A stretch of DNA of 64,000 nt from Terrimonas ginsenosidimutans (lineage in GTDB: Bacteria; Bacteroidota; Bacteroidia; Chitinophagales; Chitinophagaceae): the NCBI RefSeq assembly GCF_022012415.1, contig NZ_JAKLTR010000007.1:248001-312000 (forward strand). Reading direction: 5' to 3'. The notes beneath the pieces were generated by a model. The model had not been told where the DNA came from. It made no database searches and saw only the letters and a program-made list of their open reading frames with translations. The position numbers and the translations under genes were made by a program. This document shows, one piece after another, positions 25,042-34,506 of this stretch (position 1 is the stretch's first letter; every line of letters starts with the position of its first letter).

Positions 25042-25623
25042 ATGTATGAAATTTTTCGGCAATATCTCGATACAAAGATCAAGCTAACCGCAGATGAATC
25101 GTTGAAGATCCAGGAATGTGCGATCATTAAAAAGGTCAGAAAGCATCAGTATCTGCTGCAGGAAGGTGATGTCTGGAAATATGACGCATTTATCAGCAAA
25201 GGATGTCTGCGGACCTATGCAATCGATGAAAGAGGAGATGAGCATGTAATCGGCCTGGGTATCGAAAACTGGTGGATTGGTGATCGTGAAAGCCTTTTGT
25301 CTGGAAATCCCTCCAAGTTCAATATCGATGCCGTTGAGGATAGTGAACTGGTGTTATTTGCCCATCAGAATTTTGAGAAATTATGTATGGATATTCCAGC
25401 CTTCGGAAATATGGTCAACCAGATCTTGCAGCGCAGTTTCATTGCTTCGCAAAACCGGATACAGGCCGCCCTAAGTTACTCAGCGGAAGAAAAATACCGA
25501 TCATTCCTTGAAAAGTACAGTGTATTTGCAACGCGGATTCCACAGAATATGATCGCCTCTTATCTTGGTATCTCCCCGGAAACACTTAGCCGCGTCAGAA
25601 AGAGCGTTTCAAAAAAGCATTGA
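25042..25623 (+). CDS. Crp/Fnr-family transcriptional regulator
   Basis: 193 residues, paralogous to 21843-22433. The cNMP-like barrel shows HQYLLQEGDVWKYDAFISKGCLRTY and VIGLGIENWWIGDRESLLSG. The C-terminal HTH is IPQNMIASYLGISPETLSRVRKSV. The gene precedes an SDR gene by 133 bp and may regulate it: a divergent or adjacent oxidoreductase is the usual target for this group (inference). The truncated aldo/keto reductase on its other side may once have been the divergent target. Confidence 0.92.
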   Translation: MYEIFRQYLDTKIKLTADESLKIQECAIIKKVRKHQYLLQEGDVWKYDAFISKGCLRTYAIDERGDEHVIGLGIENWWIGDRESLLSGNPSKFNIDAVEDSELVLFAHQNFEKLCMDIPAFGNMVNQILQRSFIASQNRIQAALSYSAEEKYRSFLEKYSVFATRIPQNMIASYLGISPETLSRVRKSVSKKH

Positions 25624-25756
25624 ATGCGTTTTTAACCCTTACTGAAGGGTATGCTCTTGACCTATGTCAAGATTTTTCTTGTTTTACCTCAACGTGCAGG
25701 TTCGGCAGGTTTTTCATTTTTGTGGTGTCAATAAAGACACACTAAAACAGAAAATC

Positions 25757-26614
25757 ATGTCAAAGACAATTTTTATTACAGGAACCAGCACAGGGTTTGG
25801 AAAATTGACCGCCATTACACTTGCTAATGCAGGCAATTCGGTTATTGCAGGAATGCGCAATACCACTACCAAAAATGCGGCGGTAGCAGCGGAATTAAAT
25901 GCCGTTCCGAATATCGAAGTGGTGGATATAGATATCACGGATGATAACTCCGTAACCCAAGCATTTACGGCGGTTCTCTCTAAATACGGAAAAATAGATG
26001 TCCTGGTAAACAACGCTGCTGTTAGCGGCTTTGGTTTGCTGGAAGGATATTCTCTCTCACAGATCCGCGATATGTTCGAGGTGAATTTTTATGGAGTTCT
26101 CCGGACTTACCAGGCAGTACTGCCCTCCATGCGTGCAGAAAAGAGCGGATTGATTATTAATATCACCACAGGAGCAAGCGGACATACGTTACCGTTCATG
26201 ATACCGTACATCGCATCAAAACTGGTGGTTGAAAGTATAACTGAAGGAAGTCAGGATGAACTCGCTCAATTCGGGATCGAAAATGTAAGTATCCAGCCAG
26301 GTGTTTACCCCACTGAAATGACAAACGGCTCTAAAGCAGGTCTCAATGCCAATCGGGAGGAAGTTGTGGCTGCGTATGGTGATACGGCCACACAACAGTT
26401 CAATGCGCTGGGCGCAGCCTTATTTGGTAAGATGGCGCAGTTCGAGATGAACCCTCAAACTATTGCAGACGGTATACTGGAGCTGGTAGAAATGAAGAAA
26501 GGAACCCGCCCACTCCGATTCCCACTCGATGCCATTGCCCAGGGAACGGATAAGGAATTCATCGAATCACGTGCAGCTATTAAAACAAAATGGCTGGCGG
26601 CATACACCAACTAA
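25757..26614 (+). CDS. Short-chain dehydrogenase/reductase (SDR)
   Basis: 285 residues from ATG 25757; longer starts back to 25664 add an unlikely 31 residues. The Rossmann motif TGTSTGFG is at residues 8-15, the NAD(P)-binding VLVNNAAVSGFG near 85-96, a Ser in NITTGASG and the catalytic YIASK (Tyr-x3-Lys). This is the classical SDR group of about 280 residues with a C-terminal segment resembling DUF-like oxidoreductases in Bacteroidota. The substrate is unknown. It is followed by the VOC/NTF2 gene after 27 bp, suggesting an operon of small-molecule enzymes under the Crp-like regulator. Confidence 0.92.
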   Translation: MSKTIFITGTSTGFGKLTAITLANAGNSVIAGMRNTTTKNAAVAAELNAVPNIEVVDIDITDDNSVTQAFTAVLSKYGKIDVLVNNAAVSGFGLLEGYSLSQIRDMFEVNFYGVLRTYQAVLPSMRAEKSGLIINITTGASGHTLPFMIPYIASKLVVESITEGSQDELAQFGIENVSIQPGVYPTEMTNGSKAGLNANREEVVAAYGDTATQQFNALGAALFGKMAQFEMNPQTIADGILELVEMKKGTRPLRFPLDAIAQGTDKEFIESRAAIKTKWLAAYTN

Positions 26615-26641
26615 TTTTTTCACTTTCATCAACTTTCTTAT

Positions 26642-27643
26642 ATGAATACTGATAAGCCTAGGGGCTCAAAGCACCCTGCAATAATAAATCTATCCGCATT
26701 ACTATTTATGCTGCTTTCCGCACCGCCTTTAAAGGCTCAGCAAAAAGCAGGCATCCGGGGTATTGATCATGTAGGTATCAATGTTCCTAATCTTAAACAG
26801 GCGGTGTCTTTCTTTTCAGAAGTACTAGGTTTCACCGCGATTACACAGATTGGACCAATCACGTTGGACGAAAGATGGAAAACATCCAATCGCCTAACTG
26901 CAGCGACCAAATCCGTCACCATTAAGATGGTAAGGGCTGAAACAGGTGCGAATATTGAGCTTTTCGAGTATACACCGAAAGCAGGCAAATCAATACAGCC
27001 CGGCGGAGACAATCCGGCAGCCACTCATATAGCTTTTTATGTGGACGATATTAATGCAGCGACAAATTATTTGAAATCGAAATCAGTAAAGGTTTTGGGA
27101 GAGCCATTCCTTACCCCAGTCGGCGATACGAAAGGGGAGAGCTGGGTTTATTTCGAAACACCATGGGGCTCTAAAATGGAATTCGTGTCTTACCCTGAAG
27201 GCAAGGAATATGAAAAGAAAAATCCGCAAGTTTTGCTATGGTCTCCTAAAGACGTTCAACCTAAAAAACAATCAATCAACAATATGTCAGGTACCGAAAT
27301 TTTAGCACTATTGGAGCAACATCTGGCTCTTTGGAACGAACACGATGAAATGAAACGTAACAAAATTGAGAAAGCGATCTATTCTCCGGATATCGAGATG
27401 GTAGACAGGCATTTCATTGCAACGGGCTATCAACAGGTCGATTCTTTTGTAAAAGATCTGCAACAAAAAAATCCAGGAGCGAAATTCACTCATTCCCGTC
27501 CGGTTGATACGCACCATAATATTGCCCGCTTATTCTGGCAGTTTGGCCCAACCGATCAGCCGGCAATGGTAAAAGGAATGGATCTTTTTGTAATGGAAGA
27601 GGGCAAAGTGACTAAACTTTATGTTTTTGTAGAAGAGCAATAA
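26642..27643 (+). CDS. Exported VOC (glyoxalase-like) plus NTF2/SnoaL-like fusion
   Basis: 333 residues. The N-terminus has a basic stretch, a hydrophobic core (LSALLFMLLSAPPLKAQQ) and a probable cleavage after KAQ, so the protein is exported. Residues ~38-190 form a vicinal-oxygen-chelate domain: IDHVGINVPNLKQAVSFFSEVLGF, HIAFYVDDINAA and WGSKMEFVSYPEG, with candidate metal ligands His42, His~128 and Glu~178. Residues ~218-333 are an NTF2/SnoaL-like cone (LLEQHLALWNEHDEMKRNK, MVDRHF, VEEGKV-type end). The fusion of the two in one exported chain is uncommon. The enzyme reaction is unknown. Confidence 0.82.
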   Translation: MNTDKPRGSKHPAIINLSALLFMLLSAPPLKAQQKAGIRGIDHVGINVPNLKQAVSFFSEVLGFTAITQIGPITLDERWKTSNRLTAATKSVTIKMVRAETGANIELFEYTPKAGKSIQPGGDNPAATHIAFYVDDINAATNYLKSKSVKVLGEPFLTPVGDTKGESWVYFETPWGSKMEFVSYPEGKEYEKKNPQVLLWSPKDVQPKKQSINNMSGTEILALLEQHLALWNEHDEMKRNKIEKAIYSPDIEMVDRHFIATGYQQVDSFVKDLQQKNPGAKFTHSRPVDTHHNIARLFWQFGPTDQPAMVKGMDLFVMEEGKVTKLYVFVEEQ

Positions 27644-27856
27644 GCAGATCCAGGCCAGGCCTCAAGAAATCAGCAATCACGCTATTCCAGTCCGGAAAAA
27701 TAGCTTGGATTGCTGATTTGTGCTGTGCACAACAATCACCTTGCGATGTTGAAGGTAAGATCAGAATATACCTGGAATCTGTTACAGACTCATTGCAGCA
27801 TAAAAACTGTCCGTTAAAAATCGACTGCGTTCAATGTACTCTTTTATTAAAACATT

Positions 27857-27887
27857 AAATCGCCGGACCTGGGAGGTCCGGCGATTT
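27857..27887. terminator. Bidirectional terminator between convergent genes
   Basis: Perfect 14-bp arms AAATCGCCGGACCT (27857-27870) and AGGTCCGGCGATTT (27874-27887) with loop GGG. It lies between the plus-strand fusion gene and the minus-strand NTF2-like gene and can end both. Confidence 0.85.
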
Positions 27888-27933
27888 CTATACTCCAATA
27901 CAGACATGCGTTGTACTTCTGGATTTCGTATCC

Positions 27934-28365
27934 TTATCCTAAAGCGCCGATCTGTTTTAATAAAATGGTTGCTGCTGTATAACAATGGAAGAATTTCACT
28001 TTACCATCCTCCACTAAAAAGAAATCAGCGCAAGGAGTATTGATCTTCCTGCCAGTTGCTTCAATTACTCCGGTGGGTAGCTGAAGCGGGCCATTGTGTG
28101 TCCCATTCAGGGTCAGCTCAACCATCACCATATTTTGGGCGTCTGCAGGATATACTCTCAGCAATTCACGATGCATGTCGGGAAAAGCTTTGGCATATAT
28201 ATCGACCACCATGCCCGTGTCTTTGCCGTAATATTTTTTGTCGGCGGATACGTCCCAGAAATAGCCATCGTCAGCGAACAATGTCGCGAATTGTTTGGAA
28301 TCCTGGATCTCTGCTACTTCGTAGAGATGACGAATGATCTCTTCATTTGTTTGTTTTGTACTCAT
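27934..28365 (-). CDS. NTF2/SnoaL-like ester cyclase family protein
   Basis: 143 residues, cytoplasmic. The single cone domain shows IIRHLYEVAEIQDSKQFATLFADDGYFWDV at the start, then FPDMHRELLRVY, VMVELTLNGTHNGPL and FFLVEDGKVKFFHCY at the end, the SnoaL-like pattern. Members are cyclases, isomerases or binding proteins for small ring compounds; no catalytic residues can be assigned. It converges on the VOC/NTF2 fusion gene, whose C-terminal domain belongs to the same superfamily, so the two may act on related substrates. Confidence 0.85.
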   Translation of the reverse strand: MSTKQTNEEIIRHLYEVAEIQDSKQFATLFADDGYFWDVSADKKYYGKDTGMVVDIYAKAFPDMHRELLRVYPADAQNMVMVELTLNGTHNGPLQLPTGVIEATGRKINTPCADFFLVEDGKVKFFHCYTAATILLKQIGALG

Positions 28366-28604
28366 AGTGAATATGTTTTTGAAGCAGCAAACCTATTTAC
28401 TCATTAAGCAGGGATTATTGATGTAAGGCAAGAAACATATTGATCTATATCAATACAAGATATTGATTCAAACATGAGGAGCTTGAATGAGTTGGCTGAG
28501 AGTCAAACCTAATCTGAATTCAGTCTTGACTTAAACATATCATGACAGACTTCCTCGATCGCGAAAAAAGGAGCAAAGGTTTCATAAAGGCATTTGTTCT
28601 CATC

Positions 28605-28700
28605 TGCAACAGATTCGAATTAAAGAATATGAACAGTTGACTTTCAGGCAATTTTCAATATTGAGCACGTATGAGCTCATGAAATGACTCAAGTTTTACC
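28605..28700 (+). repeat. Dispersed repeat, divergent copy D
   Basis: Shares CAACAGATTCGAA at its start and CTCATGAAATGACTCAAG at its end with copies A to C, with diverged middle. Part of the 550-bp gap 28366-28918, which otherwise holds no gene. Confidence 0.4.
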
Positions 28701-28769
28701 TAGATATTGCAGGATGTATGTTACGAGGAAATGATGTAAAGTATACTAATCCGCATGTATATTTTTCAC

Positions 28770-28890
28770 ATACGACTAGAGCCAAACTGTTGTCGTAATG
28801 AGTCATATATCATTTGCTTTCTCTGATCATTTCAAAAGACGCATGGAATGAATCAAGAAGCTTCGATTTAAAAGAGTAGTATCAAATTTC
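28770..28890 (+). repeat. Dispersed repeat, copy B
   Basis: Shares ACGACTAGA, TCGTAATGAGTCATATATCA, GATCATTTCAAAAGAC and CATGGAATGAATCAAGAA in order with copies A and C. The TTCGAA T-loop-like part is mutated. Lies just beyond the 3' end of the PUL's last gene. Confidence 0.55.
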
Positions 28891-28918
28891 GTCTTTTGTA
28901 TCAGTCAATCATACTTGT

Positions 28919-30298
28919 TTATTCCATGATTACGGTCTTTCGCTCAAGCCATGCGATCATGTTAATGACTAGATAATTCCAGTTTTGAAACCCTCTATTT
29001 AAAACGGGCGTACCTTGCTCGGGCTCATAGTACTCATGAAGTGCGCCGTTCTTTTCGAAGTCACGCCCAAAGAGCCGAATGGTCTTTAAAGCAAGATCCA
29101 TAGCATCGCGATCAAATTTATAATTTATCAAACCCCTGTACACTAAGTAATTACTGATTCCCCAAACAGGTCCCAGCCAGTTAGATGGGTTTCCTGACGC
29201 GCGGACACTGTACATCTTTTCCATTTTTGATAATGTACGGATGCCATAAGGTGCAGCAAATGTTTTTTCATTTTTCAAATGCTCTGCAACCATCCTGCGA
29301 GCTTGTTCAGGTGTGGCGATCTCTGCCCACATAGCAAGAAATCCTGACCATACACCGATACGTTGTATCAGTGCATCGTAATTACGTGGGAAGCCACTAT
29401 GCAGGGAAAACTTTATACCGAGATTTACTTCCGGCTTGCTGGTGACGGGGAAAAGATTAATGTCGACAGAATAAAAGAACCCATCGCGTTCATCCCAGCA
29501 ATGTTCCTGGATAGCCGCCTTCAAGTCATCGGCCATTTTATTGTATTCCCTACCGATCTCGCTGAGTTGTAAACGGCCGGCAAGATAAACCATCGCCTTT
29601 AACTCTTTATACATAAAGCAATTCAGAAGGATGGAGGCAGAGCTCCCGGGTGGACGATAGTATGTGCTCGGATCATTATCAACGCCTATGGCGAGATCAT
29701 TTTGCCAGTAATATAAGCCGGTGGGTTTATGCTTATGAAAGGCTTCATAGTTGTTCATGAACGACTGCAGCAGGTTGAATTTCTCTCGCAGCCATTCAGC
29801 ATCACCGTTCTGCTGACGCGTAATAAAAGCGGCATGTTGCGCCAGAACCGGCTTATGCATATTAGCTTTATAAATATCCGGTGGCATTTCCCCGCGCGGA
29901 TTTGAACCCTGCCAGATCACAATAGGAATATAGCCATCACTTCCCGCATATTTCAGAAAGTTGAGCACACAGCCTTGTTCGTAGGCCAGCAGCTCTTTTG
30001 AATCCGCCGGATTCCCCTGATCTGTGATGATCTGCCGCAACGCAATATTGGTGAGCCAGGAATCCCAATCCCAGAGATCCTTTGCATAGGCATCGCTGCC
30101 TGGTGTAATGAACGGATAGGGGAGAGAACCTCCCGCAGGTTTCAGCATGCCTTTGTAATCCTTATACACATACTGCTTGATCAGCTCTTTGTATTTACTG
30201 ATATCAGGTGGTAATTGAGCGCGGATCGTAATGGAGAAAAGGACTCCGATGCATAGCGTAGCGATCCGGATTAACTTCCTGTTTGATGACGCGAACAT
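28919..30298 (-). CDS. GH63/trehalase-like (alpha/alpha)6-barrel glycoside hydrolase
   Basis: 459 residues with signal peptide ending near TIRAQ. The helical barrel shows KDLWDWDSW at 74-81 (WDxDS is the mark of GH63/GH37 clan GH-G, with the acid Asp), WQNDLAIGVDNDPS near 200, and HEYYEPEQGTPVLNRGFQNWNY near the end, where the Glu and GFQNWN parallel the general-base motif ExYNP..GxxxFxW. Such enzymes are exo-acting alpha-glycosidases; some in pectin loci act on glycan side chains. It is the last gene of the PUL, 9 bp after the SGNH gene, and closely coupled with it. Confidence 0.82.
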   Translation of the reverse strand: MFASSNRKLIRIATLCIGVLFSITIRAQLPPDISKYKELIKQYVYKDYKGMLKPAGGSLPYPFITPGSDAYAKDLWDWDSWLTNIALRQIITDQGNPADSKELLAYEQGCVLNFLKYAGSDGYIPIVIWQGSNPRGEMPPDIYKANMHKPVLAQHAAFITRQQNGDAEWLREKFNLLQSFMNNYEAFHKHKPTGLYYWQNDLAIGVDNDPSTYYRPPGSSASILLNCFMYKELKAMVYLAGRLQLSEIGREYNKMADDLKAAIQEHCWDERDGFFYSVDINLFPVTSKPEVNLGIKFSLHSGFPRNYDALIQRIGVWSGFLAMWAEIATPEQARRMVAEHLKNEKTFAAPYGIRTLSKMEKMYSVRASGNPSNWLGPVWGISNYLVYRGLINYKFDRDAMDLALKTIRLFGRDFEKNGALHEYYEPEQGTPVLNRGFQNWNYLVINMIAWLERKTVIME

Positions 30299-30307
30299 TT
30301 CTATCGT

Positions 30308-30979
30308 TTAAAAGTATTTATCGATCGTATTCCAGATTGCTTCGGCTATCAACCGCATCCCTTTGTCTGATGGATGAGACGCAACACCTTCGTGTTCGAA
30401 TTGTCCTATTGCCATATTGGTCTTGTCGGCGGATAACCCAGCTATTGATACAAAATCATATCCTCTGTCTTTGGCGAGATCTTTAACGATGCCATTCACA
30501 TGATGATTTGTCCAGAATCCATCTACCAGTACTTTGATCGCCTTGTTTTCTGGATCCAGGTAATCGATCAGCTTTTTGTAGTATCCTGCAAAATCGTTTG
30601 ACACCGCAGAGCTGTCTTTTACATTTTCAGCAATCTTGATGATCAGCAGATCGGGTTTCATCTCCCTGAACGGCTTCAATTGAGTAAGATCATAGGTAGG
30701 ATAGAAGTTTTCGAACACAGAGATGTTCTGCCGTTTGACAACTGCTTTTTTTCTTTCAAGGTGAATGTGTTTGGTTAGTATACTGACGAAATCACTGTCG
30801 GCAACAGATGCTGCCATTCCCCAGGATGCATTCCAGCCTATCGCCGGGCTGGGATCATGCGCTACGATGCTGTTCCCCAATATCAGCACCTTTTGGATCT
30901 TGCGATGTTTTACCTGTTGCGCCTGTGAACAGGCGCAACAGCATAAAAAGAAGAGTGTAAGAATGATCTTTGTTCTCAT
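30308..30979 (-). CDS. SGNH/GDSL-family hydrolase (esterase)
   Basis: 223 residues. An N-terminal signal with a Cys-rich end (FFLCCCACSQAQQ) suggests a lipoprotein. The catalytic Ser is in ILGNSIV (Ser37), oxyanion Gly/Asn blocks follow, and the Asp-His pair is in HPSDKGM (His202-Asp205 region; the usual DxxH order is read here as HPSD). SGNH enzymes in polysaccharide loci remove acetyl or other esters from pectin or xylan. It lies between the GH63-like and GH28/49-like genes, so deacetylation of the same polysaccharide is the likely job. Confidence 0.85.
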   Translation of the reverse strand: MRTKIILTLFFLCCCACSQAQQVKHRKIQKVLILGNSIVAHDPSPAIGWNASWGMAASVADSDFVSILTKHIHLERKKAVVKRQNISVFENFYPTYDLTQLKPFREMKPDLLIIKIAENVKDSSAVSNDFAGYYKKLIDYLDPENKAIKVLVDGFWTNHHVNGIVKDLAKDRGYDFVSIAGLSADKTNMAIGQFEHEGVASHPSDKGMRLIAEAIWNTIDKYF

Positions 30980-31005
30980 AAGTAATAATAGATGATCTTG
31001 TTGAT

Positions 31006-34000
31006 TTATTTGTCTGCCTTTAATATCCTTTGGATATAATATCCGTGATCAGATGAACGTAAAGAAAGGATATACATTCCCGGGATCAGTGCCCTGGTGT
31101 CGATCGTATTACTTCCGCCATTTAAACGTCCCTGTTTGATCATTGCACCTTGAATACTGATCAACTGGTATGTCCATTCGTTTTGACCGGACGGTATATT
31201 TAGTGTAAGCCTGTCTGTAACGGGGTTTGGATATATGTTTATCTTAAATGGTTGTTCTTCTCCAGTTTTAATTTTTTCCGGTATGGGCTGCGTCGCATTT
31301 TTTTGAATGACGCCATTCCCTGCATAAATATCAAAAGCATCCCAGTCAGAATAGTAATCTGATGAAGATGCATGTTTGTCATTCCTTACAACCATCCGAA
31401 GCGTATGTTCTCCGTTGGCGAGACCGGTTTTCTGATAGCAAATAGCCTGCAGCATATCCACAGCGTTATACGTGTCAACTGTAGAATCGAATACACCATC
31501 GATATAGATATCTGCTTTTCCATGATCGCTGCTTTTCTTCCCGATCCATCGAACTCCGGTGCCAGTGAATTTGAACTCTGCATAGCTGCCGGCAACGTTT
31601 GAATAATGGGCATCCTGCAGATAATATCCGGTAACGGGAGTAGCGGGACAATTGTAATAATAGGCGGCTGTTGCGTTATCATTGCGTCTTGACCAGCTGC
31701 TGCCGGTGGAATCGTTATAAACCTCCATTTCAAGAACAGCATATCCCCAGGTTCCACCAGCATCCAGTACGCAGGATGTTGGATTCAACCGCAGATAACG
31801 ATAAGCGGTATTTCCAAAGGCATTATATGTTTTGGTACCACCGGCTCCCGCCGCTTCTGTCACCAATGTGTGCCAGGTATAGCGATCGTCTGATGCCTGG
31901 ATTGTATAAACAGATGCGTAGTTGGTCGTCCCTGACTTGAACACGATCCGGTTGAACGCCTTTACTGCTCCGAGATCAATGGTCAGTTTCCAGGGTGTTG
32001 TCCTGGAACTTGCCTGCGCGTAGGTTCCGTCATTGCCGTCATTGGTTTTATCCGCATTGTAACCGGTATACATTTCCTGGTCGGAGAGTACAGGTTTGTT
32101 CAAGGCGAGGTTTGCGGTGTTTGGCGCTGTTGCAGAATCGTTGTAAATCTCGAAGTCGAGAATGGTATGCCCCCAATCGCCAGAACTCAATACCGTTGCA
32201 GTCGGATTCAGTCTGACATACCGGTAAGTCACACTGCCAAAGTTCTTGTAAGTTTTGGTAAGGCCGCTGCTGGCTGTTTCTGTAACGAATGTTGTCCAGG
32301 AAGAACCATTGTTGGATCCCTGTATGGTGTACTGCGATGCATACTCGCTGGCACCTGATTTGAATACAACGCGGTTAAATTTTGTACTGCTATCGAGATC
32401 TATTGCAAGTTTCCACGGCGTGGTACGCGAACTGCCTTGTGCAAATCCGGTGATTGTTCCATCTACCGCTTTATCGGCACCATGACCTGTATACATTCCC
32501 TGGTCAGAGGTGGCGGTCTTGTTCAAAGCGAGATTGATCAGCGCAGGTAAAGCGCCGTGCGTGATATTCAGGTTGGAAACATAGCTTTGAACATCGATAT
32601 TGCCATTTGTTGCGTCCGTTACAACAGCGCCTTCTCTTACATAGTTCACGAAATTCACTCCATTGACATCATGTGATCCGTCTACGCCTTTTAAAAGCGA
32701 TTGTCTTTCGTACTTACCGTTATAGGTAAGGTTTGAAACAGTAATATTCCTGATCGATCCGGCATTTTCACCGGGGAAGCGCTCATCTGTTCTGAACTGG
32801 AAGATGGATGAATTACCGGCAGCTCTGAATGAATCGATCCGGATATTGTCAAATACCACATCGGAGATCCGGTTACCGCCATTCGGCCAGAGCTTGAAAC
32901 AGCCATTGAATTTGTCGAGATCATACACGCCCTGCTGGTTTACGATATCAATATTCTGAAAGCTGAGATTGCTGATGGGTTGGCCGCCGCTGCTGCCGCT
33001 TAAACCGATCAGCGCAATATGAGCATCGTCTCCAAAGAACACGCTGTTCTTAAAAGTATTGTTATTGCCGGCAGCATAGTGATACATTACCAGTAAGTCA
33101 TCGCAGGCTCTGAAAAACACATTGTCGACAATTCCATTGGTTGAGCCACTGAAGTGTACACCATCTGAATTCACATCACGCCCAAACAAATGAACACCTT
33201 TTACAACAGGTCGTGAAGAGAAGTTCATTACGATCGACCACATCGGCGGATCAAGGATCGTGATCCCTTCCACTCTGTTGTCTGAACCACTGATCATCCA
33301 AATGGCACCGGTACGTCCTTCACTTTGCGGAGTGGTGAGCGTATGCCGCAAACCACTGCAATCCAGTAATCCTCTTCCTTTAACGGTGATCCTGTCCACC
33401 GCATCACTCATGATCGAACCTTTCACACTTGCACCACCCGGAATATAAACAGTGGTGCCGCTTTTACCAAGATAGAAGGCTTCGCCGGCATGCCAGTTGC
33501 CATAAGCGGTAGGTGAGATATAGGCAGAGATATTACTGCCATCAACCGCATATTCGTAGCCCGGCATTGCCCCGCTGATGGCTTTGTTCAGGGCAAGATT
33601 AACAGTGCCTCCTACGGCATACACCATGAACTCATTGATCACAGAGGCGAATACATAGGATGATGCCGCATTGTTACCCAGTAATTTCAATCGCACATAT
33701 CGCGCATTAACGGCGGAGAAGGTCTGCGTGATCGTACCCGTACTGGTGTTGCCTGTTCCATCGTATGCGGTGATGTAAGCATCACCAGCATTCAGTTTTG
33801 TCTCCACCACGTATTTTACTTTGCCGGTATTGGTCTGGTAATTTCCCTGGTTCAACCCGATCTTGTCGATGGAGTAGCTGGCGCCAAGATCAAGCTCAAG
33901 CCATAGGCCACTAGGCAGTGTGTGCGCGCCCGGCTTAAAGTAATACGTATTCTTTCCGGCTGGTAATTCATAGGGTATCGGATCACCAGGATTGATCGCG

Positions 34001-34488
34001 TATACGTTGGATGCACTTACGGATGGTGCATCTGTTTCAGGAAGATTGGTGTTAATGTGCAGCACGTCTGTTTCCCAGTCATTATTGATCCGGACAACGA
34101 TCTTCCTTGGCGCATTCGGGTCCTGTGCCACAGGAAAGGTGAGTGTGCTGCCGCTTTGTGTGGCATTTATGGCGTATGACCATGGCCTGATATCATAGGA
34201 AGAGATGGAGCCCCCATTGTACGTAACCTTTATCTCCGCGGAACCGGAGAAATCAAAATTAACCATGGATGAATTATTGACCGATCCATTCTGATGGCCA
34301 ACTTTTACATTGTACTCAAACAGATCAGTCCAGGAAATATCTCCCTGTTTCCTCACCTGGACGGTAAATTTAGTATTGGCCGTCGTGCCTGATGGGGGCG
34401 TCCAGACATTCAGCACGTTTTGTGCCGTTGCGATCATGTTGCTAAAACAACAGGCAAGCACAAGCATTAAGGGGTATTTTTTTCGCAT
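31006..34488 (-). CDS. GH28/GH49-like beta-helix enzyme with discoidin domains and T9SS sorting signal
   Basis: 1160 residues. Signal peptide ~1-22 then an N-terminal beta domain (VWTPPSGTTANTKFTVQVRK), an inserted F5/8C-like domain (~195-295), and a right-handed beta-helix (~296-640) with VNSDGVHFSGSTN and RACDDLLVMY, the Asp-rich motifs of polygalacturonase/dextranase folds. Two F5/8-type C (discoidin) domains follow (~650-785, ~792-925), each with DKA/TNDG and RTTPWKL; then a jelly-roll (~930-1060) and a C-terminal secretion domain beginning IYPNPVTDRLTL. The family (GH28 against GH49-like) is uncertain. The sorting domain predicts type IX export to the surface or medium. It follows GH127 by 18 bp. 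Confidence 0.85.
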   Translation of the reverse strand: MRKKYPLMLVLACCFSNMIATAQNVLNVWTPPSGTTANTKFTVQVRKQGDISWTDLFEYNVKVGHQNGSVNNSSMVNFDFSGSAEIKVTYNGGSISSYDIRPWSYAINATQSGSTLTFPVAQDPNAPRKIVVRINNDWETDVLHINTNLPETDAPSVSASNVYAINPGDPIPYELPAGKNTYYFKPGAHTLPSGLWLELDLGASYSIDKIGLNQGNYQTNTGKVKYVVETKLNAGDAYITAYDGTGNTSTGTITQTFSAVNARYVRLKLLGNNAASSYVFASVINEFMVYAVGGTVNLALNKAISGAMPGYEYAVDGSNISAYISPTAYGNWHAGEAFYLGKSGTTVYIPGGASVKGSIMSDAVDRITVKGRGLLDCSGLRHTLTTPQSEGRTGAIWMISGSDNRVEGITILDPPMWSIVMNFSSRPVVKGVHLFGRDVNSDGVHFSGSTNGIVDNVFFRACDDLLVMYHYAAGNNNTFKNSVFFGDDAHIALIGLSGSSGGQPISNLSFQNIDIVNQQGVYDLDKFNGCFKLWPNGGNRISDVVFDNIRIDSFRAAGNSSIFQFRTDERFPGENAGSIRNITVSNLTYNGKYERQSLLKGVDGSHDVNGVNFVNYVREGAVVTDATNGNIDVQSYVSNLNITHGALPALINLALNKTATSDQGMYTGHGADKAVDGTITGFAQGSSRTTPWKLAIDLDSSTKFNRVVFKSGASEYASQYTIQGSNNGSSWTTFVTETASSGLTKTYKNFGSVTYRYVRLNPTATVLSSGDWGHTILDFEIYNDSATAPNTANLALNKPVLSDQEMYTGYNADKTNDGNDGTYAQASSRTTPWKLTIDLGAVKAFNRIVFKSGTTNYASVYTIQASDDRYTWHTLVTEAAGAGGTKTYNAFGNTAYRYLRLNPTSCVLDAGGTWGYAVLEMEVYNDSTGSSWSRRNDNATAAYYYNCPATPVTGYYLQDAHYSNVAGSYAEFKFTGTGVRWIGKKSSDHGKADIYIDGVFDSTVDTYNAVDMLQAICYQKTGLANGEHTLRMVVRNDKHASSSDYYSDWDAFDIYAGNGVIQKNATQPIPEKIKTGEEQPFKINIYPNPVTDRLTLNIPSGQNEWTYQLISIQGAMIKQGRLNGGSNTIDTRALIPGMYILSLRSSDHGYYIQRILKADK

Positions 34489-34506
34489 GGCAGGTTTATT
34501 TGGTGA

